A DNA stretch of 43,920 nt from contig DFQQ01000029.1 of assembly GCA_002377855.1 (NCBI GenBank), positions 1 through 43,920 of the forward strand, read 5' to 3'. This document shows, piece by piece, positions 7,410-15,880 of this stretch. This stretch comes from Acidovorax delafieldii. Lineage in GTDB: Bacteria; Pseudomonadota; Gammaproteobacteria; Burkholderiales; Burkholderiaceae_C. Position numbers and translations under genes: made by a program. How positions within the stretch are numbered: position 1 is the first letter of the stretch; the number at the start of each line of letters is the position of its first letter. The notes under the pieces were generated by a model. It saw nothing but the letters and a program-made list of their open reading frames with translations. It was not told the origin of the DNA and did not search any database.

Positions 7410-8612
7410 ATGGCCGCCATGCAAACCAACACACGAACATTGCGCTTCATGGCGCTGGCGGCGTTCACCAGCATGGCTTCGATGCGCGTGTGCGACCCCA
7501 TGCTGCCCGCTTTGGCCCAGGAATTCAGCGTCAGCACCGGCGATGCCTCTGCGGTGATCGCAGCGTTTGCCGTCGCCTATGGTGTGCTGCAACTGGTGTA
7601 TGGCCCGCTGGGCGACCGGCTGGGCAAGACGCGCGTGGTGATCGGTGCGACCTCGGCATGTGCTCTGTTCAGTGCCTTCACGGCGCTGGCACCCAATCTC
7701 ACGGCATTGGTCGTGTCTCGGGCGGCGATGGGCGCGTCGGCGGCGGGCATCATTCCCCTGTGCATGGCCTGGATCGGTGACCAAGTGCCTTATGAGCAGC
7801 GCCAAGAGACACTGGCGGGCCTGATGGTGGCCACCGTGTCGGGAATGATGGCCGGTCAGTGGTTCGGCGGCTTCGCCGTGGAGGCGCTGGGCTGGCGCGT
7901 GGCGTTCGCGGTGCTGTCGCTGCTGTTTGCGGTGGCGGGGGGGCTGCTGTGGCGGCAGATGAGGCAAGTGGCTGCGCAGGCAGCCGGGAGCGAGGCGGCT
8001 GCAGCAAGCGCATTCTCCATGCGTGGATACCTGGCTAGCACACGCCAACTGCTGGCCATGCCGCGCGTGCAATGGGTGCTGACGGTGGTCACGATCGAGG
8101 GCGCGTTGGCGTTTGGCACCCTGGCGTTTGTGCCGAGCCGCATGGTGGAAGGGTTTGGCCTCTCGGCTGCGGCCGCTGGCGGCGTCATGGTGATGTATGG
8201 CATTGGCGGCTTGCTGTACAGCGTGTTCGCGCGCAGGTGGCTGGCGTTGCTTGGCGAGCACGGCTTGGCGCTGCTGGGCGCCGCCCTCATCGCGGCCGGC
8301 TTGTTGCTGCTGGCGTGGTCGCCAGTGGTGGCTTGGGCCGTGGTGGGCTGTTTTCTGGCTGGGCTCGGGTTCTACATGCTCCACAACACCTTGCAGACGC
8401 AGGCCACGCAAATGGCGCCCCAAGCGCGGGGCATGGCCGTCACGCTATTTGCCTGTCTGCTGTTTCTGGGGCAATCGGGTGGGGTGTTTCTGGTGGCGCT
8501 GAGCGTGGACCGGGGCTGGCTGGTGCCGGTGTTCACCGCAGCCGCCGCCGGGGTGGTGGCGCTGGGTGTCGCCATCTCGCGTGTGCTGCGCAGGCGCAAT
8601 GCAGCCACTTAA
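7410..8612 (+). CDS. MFS transporter, drug-efflux type (Bcr/CflA-like)
   Basis: About 400 residues with twelve predicted membrane helices. The loop between helices 2 and 3 has the MFS motif A form GPLGDRLGKTRVV, and an early segment (MRVCDPMLPALAQEFSVS) resembles Bcr/CflA-type exporters. It likely exports a drug-like or metabolic compound by proton antiport; the substrate is unknown. The start is uncertain: ATG 7410 and ATG 7419 are both possible, with no strong ribosome site for either. It stands alone after the scoAB terminator. Confidence 0.87.
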   Translation: MAAMQTNTRTLRFMALAAFTSMASMRVCDPMLPALAQEFSVSTGDASAVIAAFAVAYGVLQLVYGPLGDRLGKTRVVIGATSACALFSAFTALAPNLTALVVSRAAMGASAAGIIPLCMAWIGDQVPYEQRQETLAGLMVATVSGMMAGQWFGGFAVEALGWRVAFAVLSLLFAVAGGLLWRQMRQVAAQAAGSEAAAASAFSMRGYLASTRQLLAMPRVQWVLTVVTIEGALAFGTLAFVPSRMVEGFGLSAAAAGGVMVMYGIGGLLYSVFARRWLALLGEHGLALLGAALIAAGLLLLAWSPVVAWAVVGCFLAGLGFYMLHNTLQTQATQMAPQARGMAVTLFACLLFLGQSGGVFLVALSVDRGWLVPVFTAAAAGVVALGVAISRVLRRRNAAT

Positions 8613-8742
8613 TAACCTGCGTGTCTTATGACGTAATTATTTGATGGTTTGATTTTTTATAGCGAAGTAATACAGTCCAGCCCCTTACCCAACTTTCCAG
8701 CGCCGCAGCGGGTGATCCACCTGGGCGGCGTGATTTGTTTGC

Positions 8743-9798
8743 ATGATTCATTTACGGGGCATCACCCAGACGTACCAGGGTTCACAAGGCCCGGTGGAGG
8801 CCCTGCGGGGCATTGACCTGCAGATCACCCCTGGCGAGGTGTTCGGCATCATCGGGCGCAGCGGCGCGGGCAAAAGCTCGCTGGTGCGCGTTATCAACCT
8901 GCTCAACCGGCCCACGCGGGGCGAGGTCATCGTCAACGGCCGCGACCTGACAAAGTTGAACGACGCCCAGCTGCGCGAGGCGCGCCGCGACATCGGCATG
9001 GTGTTCCAGCACTTCAATTTGCTTTCATCTCGCACGGTGTACGACAACGTGGCCTTGCCGCTGGAGCTGGCAGGCATGGACAAGGCCGCCATTCGCGAAC
9101 GCGTCAGCCCGCTGCTGGAGCTGGTGGGCCTGGCCGCGCTGGCCGACCGCTACCCCGCGCAGATCAGCGGTGGACAAAAGCAGCGCGTGGGCATTGCGCG
9201 TGCGCTGGCCAGTCGGCCCAAGGTGCTGCTCAGCGACGAAGCCACTTCGGCGCTGGACCCGGAGACGACCCGCTCGATTCTCGATTTGCTGCGCCAGGTG
9301 AACCGCGAGCTGGGCCTGACGGTGGTGCTCATCACCCACCAGATGCAGGTCATCAAGCAAGTGGCAGATCGCGTGGCGGTGATCGACGCTGGCCAGATCG
9401 TGGAGCAGGGCCGGGTGCTGGATGTGTTCACCCGCCCGCAGCAGCCCATCACTAAGAGCCTGATCGACGAAATCCTGCCGCAGGAGTTGCCCGCCAGCGT
9501 GCTGCAGCACGTGCACCAGCTGGCCGTTCAGTTGCGCACCACGGCACCCGGGCACGTCGGCCAGTTGTTGCGCTTGTCGTATGCGGGCGACAGCGCCTAC
9601 CAACCAGTCCTGTCGCGCATGGTGCGCGAGTACGGCGTGGACATGAGCATCCTGCACGGACAGGTGGATGAAATCCAGGACCAGACCTTTGGTTCGCTGG
9701 CGCTGTATGCGACCGGCGAGCCGGCGCGCCTGAGTGGCGCGGTGGAGCATTTGCGCGCCAGTGGCGTGGAAGTGCAAGTTGTTGAGAGCGGGGGGTAA
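8743..9798 (+). CDS. metN: Methionine ABC transporter ATP-binding protein
   Basis: A 351-residue ATPase of the methionine importer. It has Walker A (GRSGAGKS, residues 38-45), signature ISGGQKQRVGIARAL, Walker B VLLSDEATSALD, and a C-terminal NIL ligand-binding domain (about 270-345) that gives methionine feedback inhibition. The permease gene begins 5 nt later. The substrate-binding gene metQ is not adjacent; it lies 4.3 kb downstream. The 130-bp upstream region shows no riboswitch I can recognise. Confidence 0.95.
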   Translation: MIHLRGITQTYQGSQGPVEALRGIDLQITPGEVFGIIGRSGAGKSSLVRVINLLNRPTRGEVIVNGRDLTKLNDAQLREARRDIGMVFQHFNLLSSRTVYDNVALPLELAGMDKAAIRERVSPLLELVGLAALADRYPAQISGGQKQRVGIARALASRPKVLLSDEATSALDPETTRSILDLLRQVNRELGLTVVLITHQMQVIKQVADRVAVIDAGQIVEQGRVLDVFTRPQQPITKSLIDEILPQELPASVLQHVHQLAVQLRTTAPGHVGQLLRLSYAGDSAYQPVLSRMVREYGVDMSILHGQVDEIQDQTFGSLALYATGEPARLSGAVEHLRASGVEVQVVESGG

Positions 9799-9803
9799 GG
9801 GCC

Positions 9804-10469
9804 ATGTTTGCAAATTTCACCGAAGCCATGCTGGAGCTGTTCGTCACCTCGTTGTGGGAGACCATCGTCATGGTGGGCATTTCAGGCGTGGTGGGCGCTT
9901 TGCTGGGCGTGCCGCTGGGCGTGTTTCTGCGATTGACGGACGAGGGCGGCGTGCTGCAAAACGGCCCCGTCAACAAGCTGGTCGGCTGGGTGGTGAACGC
10001 CGTGCGTTCCACGCCGTTCATCATCTTGCTGGTGGCCATCATTCCGCTCACGCGCTTTGTGACGGGCTCGTCAATCGGCACGGCCGCAGCCGTGGTACCG
10101 CTCACCATCGCTGCGGCGCCCTTTGTGGCGCGCCTGGTAGAAGCCACCCTGCGCGAGGTAGACCACGGTTTGGTCGAAGCCGCCCAGGCCATGGGCGCCA
10201 CCACCAGCCAGATCGTCTGGAAGGTGCTGCTACCCGAGGCGTTGCCCGGCATCGTCGCGGGGCTGACCATCACCTTCGTGAGCCTGACCGGTTATTCGGC
10301 CATGGCGGGAGCCATCGGCGGCGGTGGACTGGGCGACCTGGGTATCCGCTACGGCTACCAGCGCTTTCTGCCTGAAATCATGCTGGCCGTGGTGCTGGTG
10401 CTGATCTTCTTCGTGCAGGCCGTGCAGAGCCTGGGCGACTGGGCGGTGCGCAAACTCAGCCACCGCTGA
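9804..10469 (+). CDS. metI: Methionine ABC transporter permease
   Basis: A 221-residue inner-membrane permease with five predicted membrane helices and the coupling-loop signature EAAQAMGATTSQIVWKVLLP, typical of the MetI family. It is 5 nt downstream of metN and clearly in the same operon. A repeat hairpin at 10511-10555 follows the stop and may attenuate transcription. The binding protein must come from the separately transcribed metQ at 14792 or another locus. Confidence 0.95.
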   Translation: MFANFTEAMLELFVTSLWETIVMVGISGVVGALLGVPLGVFLRLTDEGGVLQNGPVNKLVGWVVNAVRSTPFIILLVAIIPLTRFVTGSSIGTAAAVVPLTIAAAPFVARLVEATLREVDHGLVEAAQAMGATTSQIVWKVLLPEALPGIVAGLTITFVSLTGYSAMAGAIGGGGLGDLGIRYGYQRFLPEIMLAVVLVLIFFVQAVQSLGDWAVRKLSHR

Positions 10470-10510
10470 GAAGCCGTTCCGCGCGACTCACGCCGTACTC
10501 GCTTCTTTTT

Positions 10511-10555
10511 TGATAGCTGCTGGCGCTTTATCCACAAGCGCTGGCAGCTATTTTT
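10511..10555. repeat. Dispersed double-hairpin repeat, copy 2
   Basis: The most symmetrical copy: ATAGCTGC (10513-10520), TG, GCGCTT, a 7-nt loop, AAGCGC, TG, GCAGCTAT (10544-10551), followed by a T tract. It forms one long hairpin just after metI and could work as a terminator there. Confidence 0.8.
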
Positions 10556-10731
10556 GCTTGTTTTCCGCAAAAGCCGTGTGCAGGCTCCGCAAGGGCCTGT
10601 GGGGGCGTACCAACCCGGCGCGCGAGAGTTCGATCTGCATCAGATCGCCGTGCGGTGAACAGGGCAAAGTGCTGGTATCGACCTGCTTATTGCTCCAACC
10701 GCACCGGGGCTTGCATGAAAGAATGGTAGCC

Positions 10732-11352
10732 ATGACACACACCCGACGCCAATCCATCCACCCAACCGATGCATGCGCCAGGCTTGCGCGGCTGTGCATT
10801 GCCGTGCTGGGGCTTGCCAGCGCGTTTGGCGCCCAGGCGCAAAACAAGGCTGCAGAGGTGGGGCTTTCTCCATCACCCGACGGCAGTTACGTGGCCGACG
10901 AGCGGCTGAGGCTGGCGTGGGCGCGGTGTGTCGAGGGAATGGAGTGGAATGGCAAAACCTGCACAGGTACACCCCTGATGCTGGACCGGGCGCAGGCCCG
11001 TGCCCGCGCGGCCGAGCGATGGAAGGCCGAAGGTGTGAATTGGCGCCTGCCGCGCGCGCCCGAACTGCAGCGCCTGGTCAACAAGTCTGCGCAGCCGCCC
11101 GGCATTGACCCCGCCCTGTTTCCGGCGGCCCCCCCGGACTGGCACTGGACTTCCACCACCGACGTCAAATCGGTGCAGCAAAGCCAGTACACCTATGGCA
11201 ACGTGATGCAGAGCCGATCAGGCGCGGGTGCCAACCAGATGTCGTTCTTGCACGGCTGGGCGGTGCACTTGCGCACAGGCGAGGCGCGCAAGGATGTGAG
11301 CAAGGAAACGCGGTTGCCGGTGCGTCTGGTCCGCCCGCTCACGGAGCCTTGA
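10732..11352 (+). CDS. Exported DUF1566-type (Lcl C-terminal domain-like) protein
   Basis: A 206-residue protein with an N-terminal signal peptide (hydrophobic LCIAVLGLASAFGAQAQ) and a mature region resembling DUF1566: ARCVEGMEWNGKTC, then NWRLPRAPELQRLV and WTSTT. The pattern WRLPxxxEL followed by WTSTT is characteristic of that family. Two cysteines in RCVEG and KTCTG may form a disulfide. ATG 10732 is chosen; ATG 10723 is an alternative three codons upstream. Biological role is unknown; related domains occur in surface or cell-envelope proteins. Confidence 0.75.
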   Translation: MTHTRRQSIHPTDACARLARLCIAVLGLASAFGAQAQNKAAEVGLSPSPDGSYVADERLRLAWARCVEGMEWNGKTCTGTPLMLDRAQARARAAERWKAEGVNWRLPRAPELQRLVNKSAQPPGIDPALFPAAPPDWHWTSTTDVKSVQQSQYTYGNVMQSRSGAGANQMSFLHGWAVHLRTGEARKDVSKETRLPVRLVRPLTEP

Positions 11353-11363
11353 GCTGGGCTGGT

Positions 11364-13100
11364 TCAAGGCAGCGCGCGAGCCTCCCGGGCCCCAGGCGCC
11401 AGCATGGACTCGGGCTCAAAGTGCTTCAGCACGTGGCGCGTCATCGCCAGGGCCAGAGCCTCGTCGCGCACCACCACCGTACCCACGCCGTCGGCCCGCA
11501 GCAAGGCCGATTCTTCTTCGCTGTGACTGCGCACCACGATCTCGATGGCCGGGTTCAGGGCCCGCGCAATTTCTGCCATTTGGCGCACATGGAGCGTGTC
11601 TGCGATGGCGATGACGAGCATGGCGGCGTTGGCGATGTGGGCCTGGATCAGCACCTCGGTCTCGGCCGCATTGCCGGACACGGCGGCCATGCCGGCATGG
11701 CGCAGCGACTCGACCAACTCGCGGTTCTGATCAGCGACGATGCAAGGAATGCCCGACGCGGCCAGTGCCTTGGCAATGCCCCGGCCCACCTTGCCGTAGC
11801 CGACCAGGACCACTTGCCCTTCCAGGTACCTGCGCTCAGTGCTCATGGGTAACTCTGCATAAGGATCTTCGCGCTGGTCCAGTCGGCGGGCCAGGTCAGA
11901 GCGCTTGAGAAGCCACGCCTGCAGCGGCGCGATGGCGGCAAACAGCAGCGGGTTCAGCGCAATCGAGATCAATGCGCCTGCGAGTACCAGGCTCATTCCC
12001 ACGGCGGGCAGCAGGCCCAGTGTCACCCCCAGGCCGGCCAGGATGAACGAAAACTCGCCGATTTGCGCCAGGCTGGCCGCCACGGTAAGCGCGGTATTGA
12101 GCGGGTAGCGGAACGCCAGCACCAGCGCCAGTGCTGCCACCGATTTGCCCAGCATGATGATCGCGACCACTCCCAGCACGGGCATGGGTTGCTCCACCAG
12201 CACCATGGGGTCGAACAGCATGCCGACCGACACAAAGAACAGCACCGAAAAAGCATCGCGAAGCGGCAGCGACTCTTTGGCCGCGCGGTGGCTGAGGGCA
12301 GATTCGCGCATCACCGTGCCCGCAAAAAACGCCCCCAGTGCGAACGAGACGCTGAAGAGCGCCGAAGCGCCGTAGGCGATGCCAATGGCGGCCGCAACGA
12401 CCGACAGGGTGAACAGCTCGCGCGAACCCGTCTTGACCACTTGCCACAGCAGCCATGGCAGGGCCTTGCGGCCCACCAGCAGCATCAGCGCAATGAACGC
12501 AGCCACTTGCAGCAGGGTCTGGCCCAAAGCCAGCCACAGCGGGCGGGCGTCTTCGGCGGGAGCGGCGGTGCCGCCCAGCAGGCCCGCGAGGGGGGGCATC
12601 AGCACCAACACCAGCACGCAGGCCAGATCCTCCACCACGAGCCAGCCCACCGCGATGCGGCCGTTCATGGAGTCGAGCACGCCGCGTACTTCCAGCGCCT
12701 TGAGCAGCACCACGGTGCTGGCGCACGACAGCGACAGGCCAAAGATCAACCCACTGCCCGCGCCCCAGCCCAGCCACCACGCCAAGCCCATGCCCAGCAA
12801 CGTGGCCACGGTCATCTGCACCACCGCTCCGGGCACCGCCAGCCTTCGAACCGACAACAGATCGCCGAGGGAAAAATGCAAGCCCACTCCAAACATCAGC
12901 AGCATCACGCCGATCTCGGACAACTGGGAGGCAATGTGCACATCGGCCACAAACCCGGGGGTGGCCGGGCCAATGAGGATGCCCGCCAGCAAGTAGCCCA
13001 CCAGCGCGGGCAGGCGCAGCTTTTCAGCAATGAAGCCGAACACCAGTGCCCCGCCAAACCCGGCGGCAATGGTGGTGATCAGCGTGAGGTTGTGGTCCAT
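11364..13100 (-). CDS. CPA2 cation:proton antiporter with TrkA-N domain (YbaL/KefB type)
   Basis: A 578-residue inner-membrane protein. The first ~390 residues form a CPA2 Na+/H+ or K+/H+ exchanger with about 12 helices (start FGFIAEKLRLPALVGYLLAGILIGP). Residues ~415-540 are a TrkA-N Rossmann domain (VVLVGYGKVGRGIAKALAASGIPCIVAD) that senses nucleotides. The order and length fit E. coli YbaL best. It probably exports K+ or Na+ under redox or electrophile control. Its start faces the DUF6817 gene; its stop is 11 nt from the convergent DUF1566 gene. Confidence 0.9.
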   Translation of the reverse strand: MDHNLTLITTIAAGFGGALVFGFIAEKLRLPALVGYLLAGILIGPATPGFVADVHIASQLSEIGVMLLMFGVGLHFSLGDLLSVRRLAVPGAVVQMTVATLLGMGLAWWLGWGAGSGLIFGLSLSCASTVVLLKALEVRGVLDSMNGRIAVGWLVVEDLACVLVLVLMPPLAGLLGGTAAPAEDARPLWLALGQTLLQVAAFIALMLLVGRKALPWLLWQVVKTGSRELFTLSVVAAAIGIAYGASALFSVSFALGAFFAGTVMRESALSHRAAKESLPLRDAFSVLFFVSVGMLFDPMVLVEQPMPVLGVVAIIMLGKSVAALALVLAFRYPLNTALTVAASLAQIGEFSFILAGLGVTLGLLPAVGMSLVLAGALISIALNPLLFAAIAPLQAWLLKRSDLARRLDQREDPYAELPMSTERRYLEGQVVLVGYGKVGRGIAKALAASGIPCIVADQNRELVESLRHAGMAAVSGNAAETEVLIQAHIANAAMLVIAIADTLHVRQMAEIARALNPAIEIVVRSHSEEESALLRADGVGTVVVRDEALALAMTRHVLKHFEPESMLAPGAREARALP

Positions 13101-13444
13101 GCCTGGTAAATGGTGAAAGTCATCTATCGGTGTATGGGGGCTGCCAAGGCGCGGTTACCGGCCGCAAGCTGCGTGCCCAGTGCGCCAGGCCTTTTTGTGC
13201 AGTATCAGGCAAAGCGATGGCAGATCCAACGGGGCTGCCCCGTCGGGTGCCGTGGCGCAGGGCTTTTGGGCCGGGGCTGGCGAGGGGTGCATTGTTAGGT
13301 ACCTGGGCTCTTGGACTCTCGGGCATTCGGGCATTTGGGCATTCGGGCATTTGGGCATTTGGGCATTTGGGCCCATGTGGCGCGATACTCATGGCAACGC
13401 GCCGCAGAGCGCGTCCATCAACCCACTCCGGAGACAACACCGCC
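13101..13444. other. Divergent intergenic region with microsatellite
   Basis: This 344-bp region lies between the antiporter and the DUF6817 gene. The plus strand stays open through it, but the translation is low-complexity and unlike a protein, so it is treated as non-coding. It contains the octamer array at 13322-13369. No clear sigma-70 promoter was identified. Confidence 0.55.
13322..13369. repeat. Tandem octamer repeat GGCATT(T/C)G x6
   Basis: Six exact head-to-tail 8-bp units: ggcattcg, ggcatttg, ggcattcg, ggcatttg, ggcatttg, ggcatttg. A degenerate unit (ggcccatg) follows at 13370-13377. The array is 76 bp upstream of the ATG of the DUF6817 gene. Confidence 0.9.
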
Positions 13445-14536
13445 ATGCCCATTCCGTTCCAGACCTTCGAGCCCGAACTGTTCGCCCGTGCACAGCCTTT
13501 GCTGGACGATGAGTGGCTGGGCCGCGACCCCGAACTGGCGCCCGTGTTGCCGACCGTACTGGCACGCAATGTGGGGCAAGACTGGCACAAGGCAGGCACT
13601 TTTCGACACCACCTGGTGGGGGTGACCCGTTCGCTCACGGTGTGGCAACAGCCGCGCGACGTGCGCATGCTTGGCCTGCTGCACAGCGTGTATGGCAACG
13701 CATTCGTGGACTTGGTCAAGTTCGACCCGGCCAGTGAGCGGGCACGGCTGCGTGAACTGGTGGGGGAGGGGGCGGAGCACCTGGTGCACCTTTTTTGCAC
13801 CCAGTCGCGCACGCAATTCGTGCAAAAAGTGCTGGGCCAGGGCATAGACCCAGACGGGAGTCTCTTGCTCGACAAAGACGGCGCGCAGCATCGGCTGTCG
13901 CCGTTCGAGGTAGCGGCATTCATCATCGTGAGCATGGCCGACACCATCGAACAATGGTTCAGCTGGCAGGACGACATCTACTCCAGGTTTCCCCATGTTC
14001 AGCACCGGCCACAGGCCGTGCATTGGGCGGCATCGCTGTGGCCAGGGCCCATGCGGCCTACCGGGCGCATGGTGCATCAGATCAATGGGCTGGCGAAGGC
14101 GCTGCAGCACCCCGGGCTCCAGGGGCTGTTGCCGACACCGCCAGTTTTCGGGCATTGCAACCACCATCTTTCTGCCGCCAACGAGGCCGCAGCAGCCTCG
14201 CTGTATTGGTCGGTCATCCAGCAAGACCAGCCATTGGTAGACCTGGACGTGGCCACCGGCGTCCTCGAAAGCGCCGTGCGCCACAACCCGTGGGTGGGCG
14301 AGCCACAGATGGTGTTGTCGCAGTTGTATCTTGCAGCGGGCCGCCAGGCCGAAGCCAAGGCGGCAGCCAGCAGTGCGCTGCACCTGTTCAGCGCGTGGGG
14401 CAATTCGTGGGACAAGCGTGTGCAGTGGGGCGCATGGGTCGCGTGGACACGCATCCTTTTGCAGGCCGCCGAGGGTGGCCCCTGGCCTGAGCGGCTGGAC
14501 AAGCTGAACAACGTGGCGTTGCGCGGCACCGAATGA
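13445..14536 (+). CDS. DUF6817 / HD-like domain protein
   Basis: A 363-residue cytoplasmic protein. Its first half resembles the DUF6817 family: a histidine in FRHHLVGVTRSL, then LGLLHSVYGNAF, then EHLVHLFC, an HD-hydrolase-like spacing of His residues. The C-terminal ~130 residues look like helical TPR-type repeats (NPWVGEPQMVLSQLYLAAG). ATG 13445 is chosen because a GGAG lies about 11 nt upstream and the protein is coherent from MPIPFQTFEPEL. The open frame upstream runs through the octamer array and is unlikely to be translated. Function unknown. Confidence 0.75.
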   Translation: MPIPFQTFEPELFARAQPLLDDEWLGRDPELAPVLPTVLARNVGQDWHKAGTFRHHLVGVTRSLTVWQQPRDVRMLGLLHSVYGNAFVDLVKFDPASERARLRELVGEGAEHLVHLFCTQSRTQFVQKVLGQGIDPDGSLLLDKDGAQHRLSPFEVAAFIIVSMADTIEQWFSWQDDIYSRFPHVQHRPQAVHWAASLWPGPMRPTGRMVHQINGLAKALQHPGLQGLLPTPPVFGHCNHHLSAANEAAAASLYWSVIQQDQPLVDLDVATGVLESAVRHNPWVGEPQMVLSQLYLAAGRQAEAKAAASSALHLFSAWGNSWDKRVQWGAWVAWTRILLQAAEGGPWPERLDKLNNVALRGTE

Positions 14537-14791
14537 CCTCAATGACCTCAATGAGCCGTCTGACCTGAGCCAGGGGTGGTGCAGCACTGCTGCGCCAAAC
14601 ACTGAGCAAGGCAGGGGCGGAAGCGGGGTCGGCCCTGACGCCCGCTCGCCGCCAGGCGCCATGGCCACCCCGCTTTCGTGAGATGCTGGTTTGTTATGTG
14701 AAATAGTGGCTAAGGTAATTAAAACTTATTCTTTTGAGTTTTAAGAATTGGTGCGTACGATCAGAAACATCTCCATACGAAAGGTGTTTCC

Positions 14792-15589
14792 GTGAACAAG
14801 CGCTCTCTGTTGCAATCAGCCCTCGCATTGGCTCTGGCCTCTGGTTTCGCCACGGGTGCCATGGCCCAGGACAAGCCCGTTAAGATCGGCGTGACGGGCG
14901 GCCCGCACGCGCAGATTTTTGAAGTGGTCAAGAAAGTGGCCGAAAAAGACGGCCTGAAGCTCCAGGTGATTGAGTTCAGCGACTATGTGCAGCCCAACGC
15001 CGCGCTGGCATCGGGTGACCTGGACGCCAACAGCTACCAGCACAAACCTTACCTTGACCAGCAAGTCAAGGACCGTGGTTACAAGTTTGTGTCGGCCGGC
15101 TACACCGTCAACTTCCCCATCGGGATCTACTCCAAGAAGATCAAAAGCCTGGACGAGCTCAAGCAGGGTGCAAAGTTCGGCATTCCGAACGATCCTACAA
15201 ACGGCGGCCGCGTCCTTCTGCTTTTGCAGGACAAGGGCCTGATCAAACTGCGCCCCGAGGCAGGCCTGAAGGCGACACCCCTGGACGTGACAGACAACCC
15301 CAAGAAGATCAAGTTTGTGGAGCTGGACGCGGCCCAACTGCCCCGTTCGCTGGACGATCTGGATGCATCCGCCATCAACACTAACTACGCCTTGCCCGCC
15401 GGCCTGAACCCTGGCAAGGACGCCATCGCCCAAGAAGGCGCCAAAAGCCCCTACGTCAACCTGATTGCGGTGCGCGAGGCGGACAAGGACAAGCCTTGGG
15501 TTGCCAAGCTGGTCAAGGCGTACCACTCGGAAGAGGTGCGCAAGTTCATTCAGGCCGAATTCAAGGGCGCGGTGCTCCCCGGCTTCTAA
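14792..15589 (+). CDS. metQ: Methionine ABC transporter substrate-binding protein
   Basis: A 265-residue NlpA/MetQ-family periplasmic protein with signal peptide MNKRSLLQSALALALASG...AMA|QD. The mature start VKIGVTGGPHAQIFE and the later segments FSDYVQPNAAL, NSYQHKPYLD and SAINTNYALPAGL are diagnostic. There is no lipobox cysteine, so unlike E. coli MetQ it seems to be soluble rather than lipid-anchored. It starts at GTG 14792, after an AT-rich region at 14690-14760 that probably holds its promoter. It is separated from metNI by three unrelated genes and has its own terminator. Confidence 0.93.
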   Translation: MNKRSLLQSALALALASGFATGAMAQDKPVKIGVTGGPHAQIFEVVKKVAEKDGLKLQVIEFSDYVQPNAALASGDLDANSYQHKPYLDQQVKDRGYKFVSAGYTVNFPIGIYSKKIKSLDELKQGAKFGIPNDPTNGGRVLLLLQDKGLIKLRPEAGLKATPLDVTDNPKKIKFVELDAAQLPRSLDDLDASAINTNYALPAGLNPGKDAIAQEGAKSPYVNLIAVREADKDKPWVAKLVKAYHSEEVRKFIQAEFKGAVLPGF

Positions 15590-15634
15590 ATCGCAGGTTG
15601 GGCCCGGCTTGCACGGGCCCCGCACTGCCGAGCC

Positions 15635-15660
15635 AAGCGGGCCTGCGGCCCGCTTTTTTT
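15635..15660 (+). terminator. Intrinsic terminator of metQ
   Basis: AAGCGGGC (15635-15642) and GCCCGCTT (15648-15655) form an 8-bp stem with a 5-nt loop, followed by a T tract. It lies 45 nt past the metQ stop. Confidence 0.88.
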
Positions 15661-15824
15661 CGTGTTGAGCGGTTGCAATCGCTCGGCGGTGCAGTGAGCT
15701 TATTGTTGCCATAGCAAGCGCCCTGCGCCAGCCCGTCGCATAAACGCCCCGCCTGCCGTCTGCCCGCGTCATGGCAAATGAAGCAGGCCGTTTCATGCCA
15801 AATTAGGTAGAAAGCCTTTTCTGG

Positions 15825-15880
15825 AAAGCGCGAGCAGCTATTTGTTTGATAGCATTTTCGACTCCATTTCCTTCTCAAGC
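15825..15880. repeat. Dispersed repeat, copy 3, overlapping the GGDEF gene stop
   Basis: Contains AAGCGCGAGCAGCTAT, then GCTAT (15837-15841), 7 nt, ATAGC (15849-15853), and a final CAAGCGCT. The minus-strand stop codon of the GGDEF gene (15875-15877) is the TGA inside GCGCTTGA at the repeat edge. Confidence 0.65.

Noticed and set aside
8613..8742. Possible SAM riboswitch before metN
   Set aside because: The region is short and I could not identify any conserved SAM or SAH riboswitch core.
13130..13444. Upstream extension of the DUF6817 frame through the octamer array
   Set aside because: Translation is low-complexity repeat, without a ribosome site; the protein is coherent only from ATG 13445.
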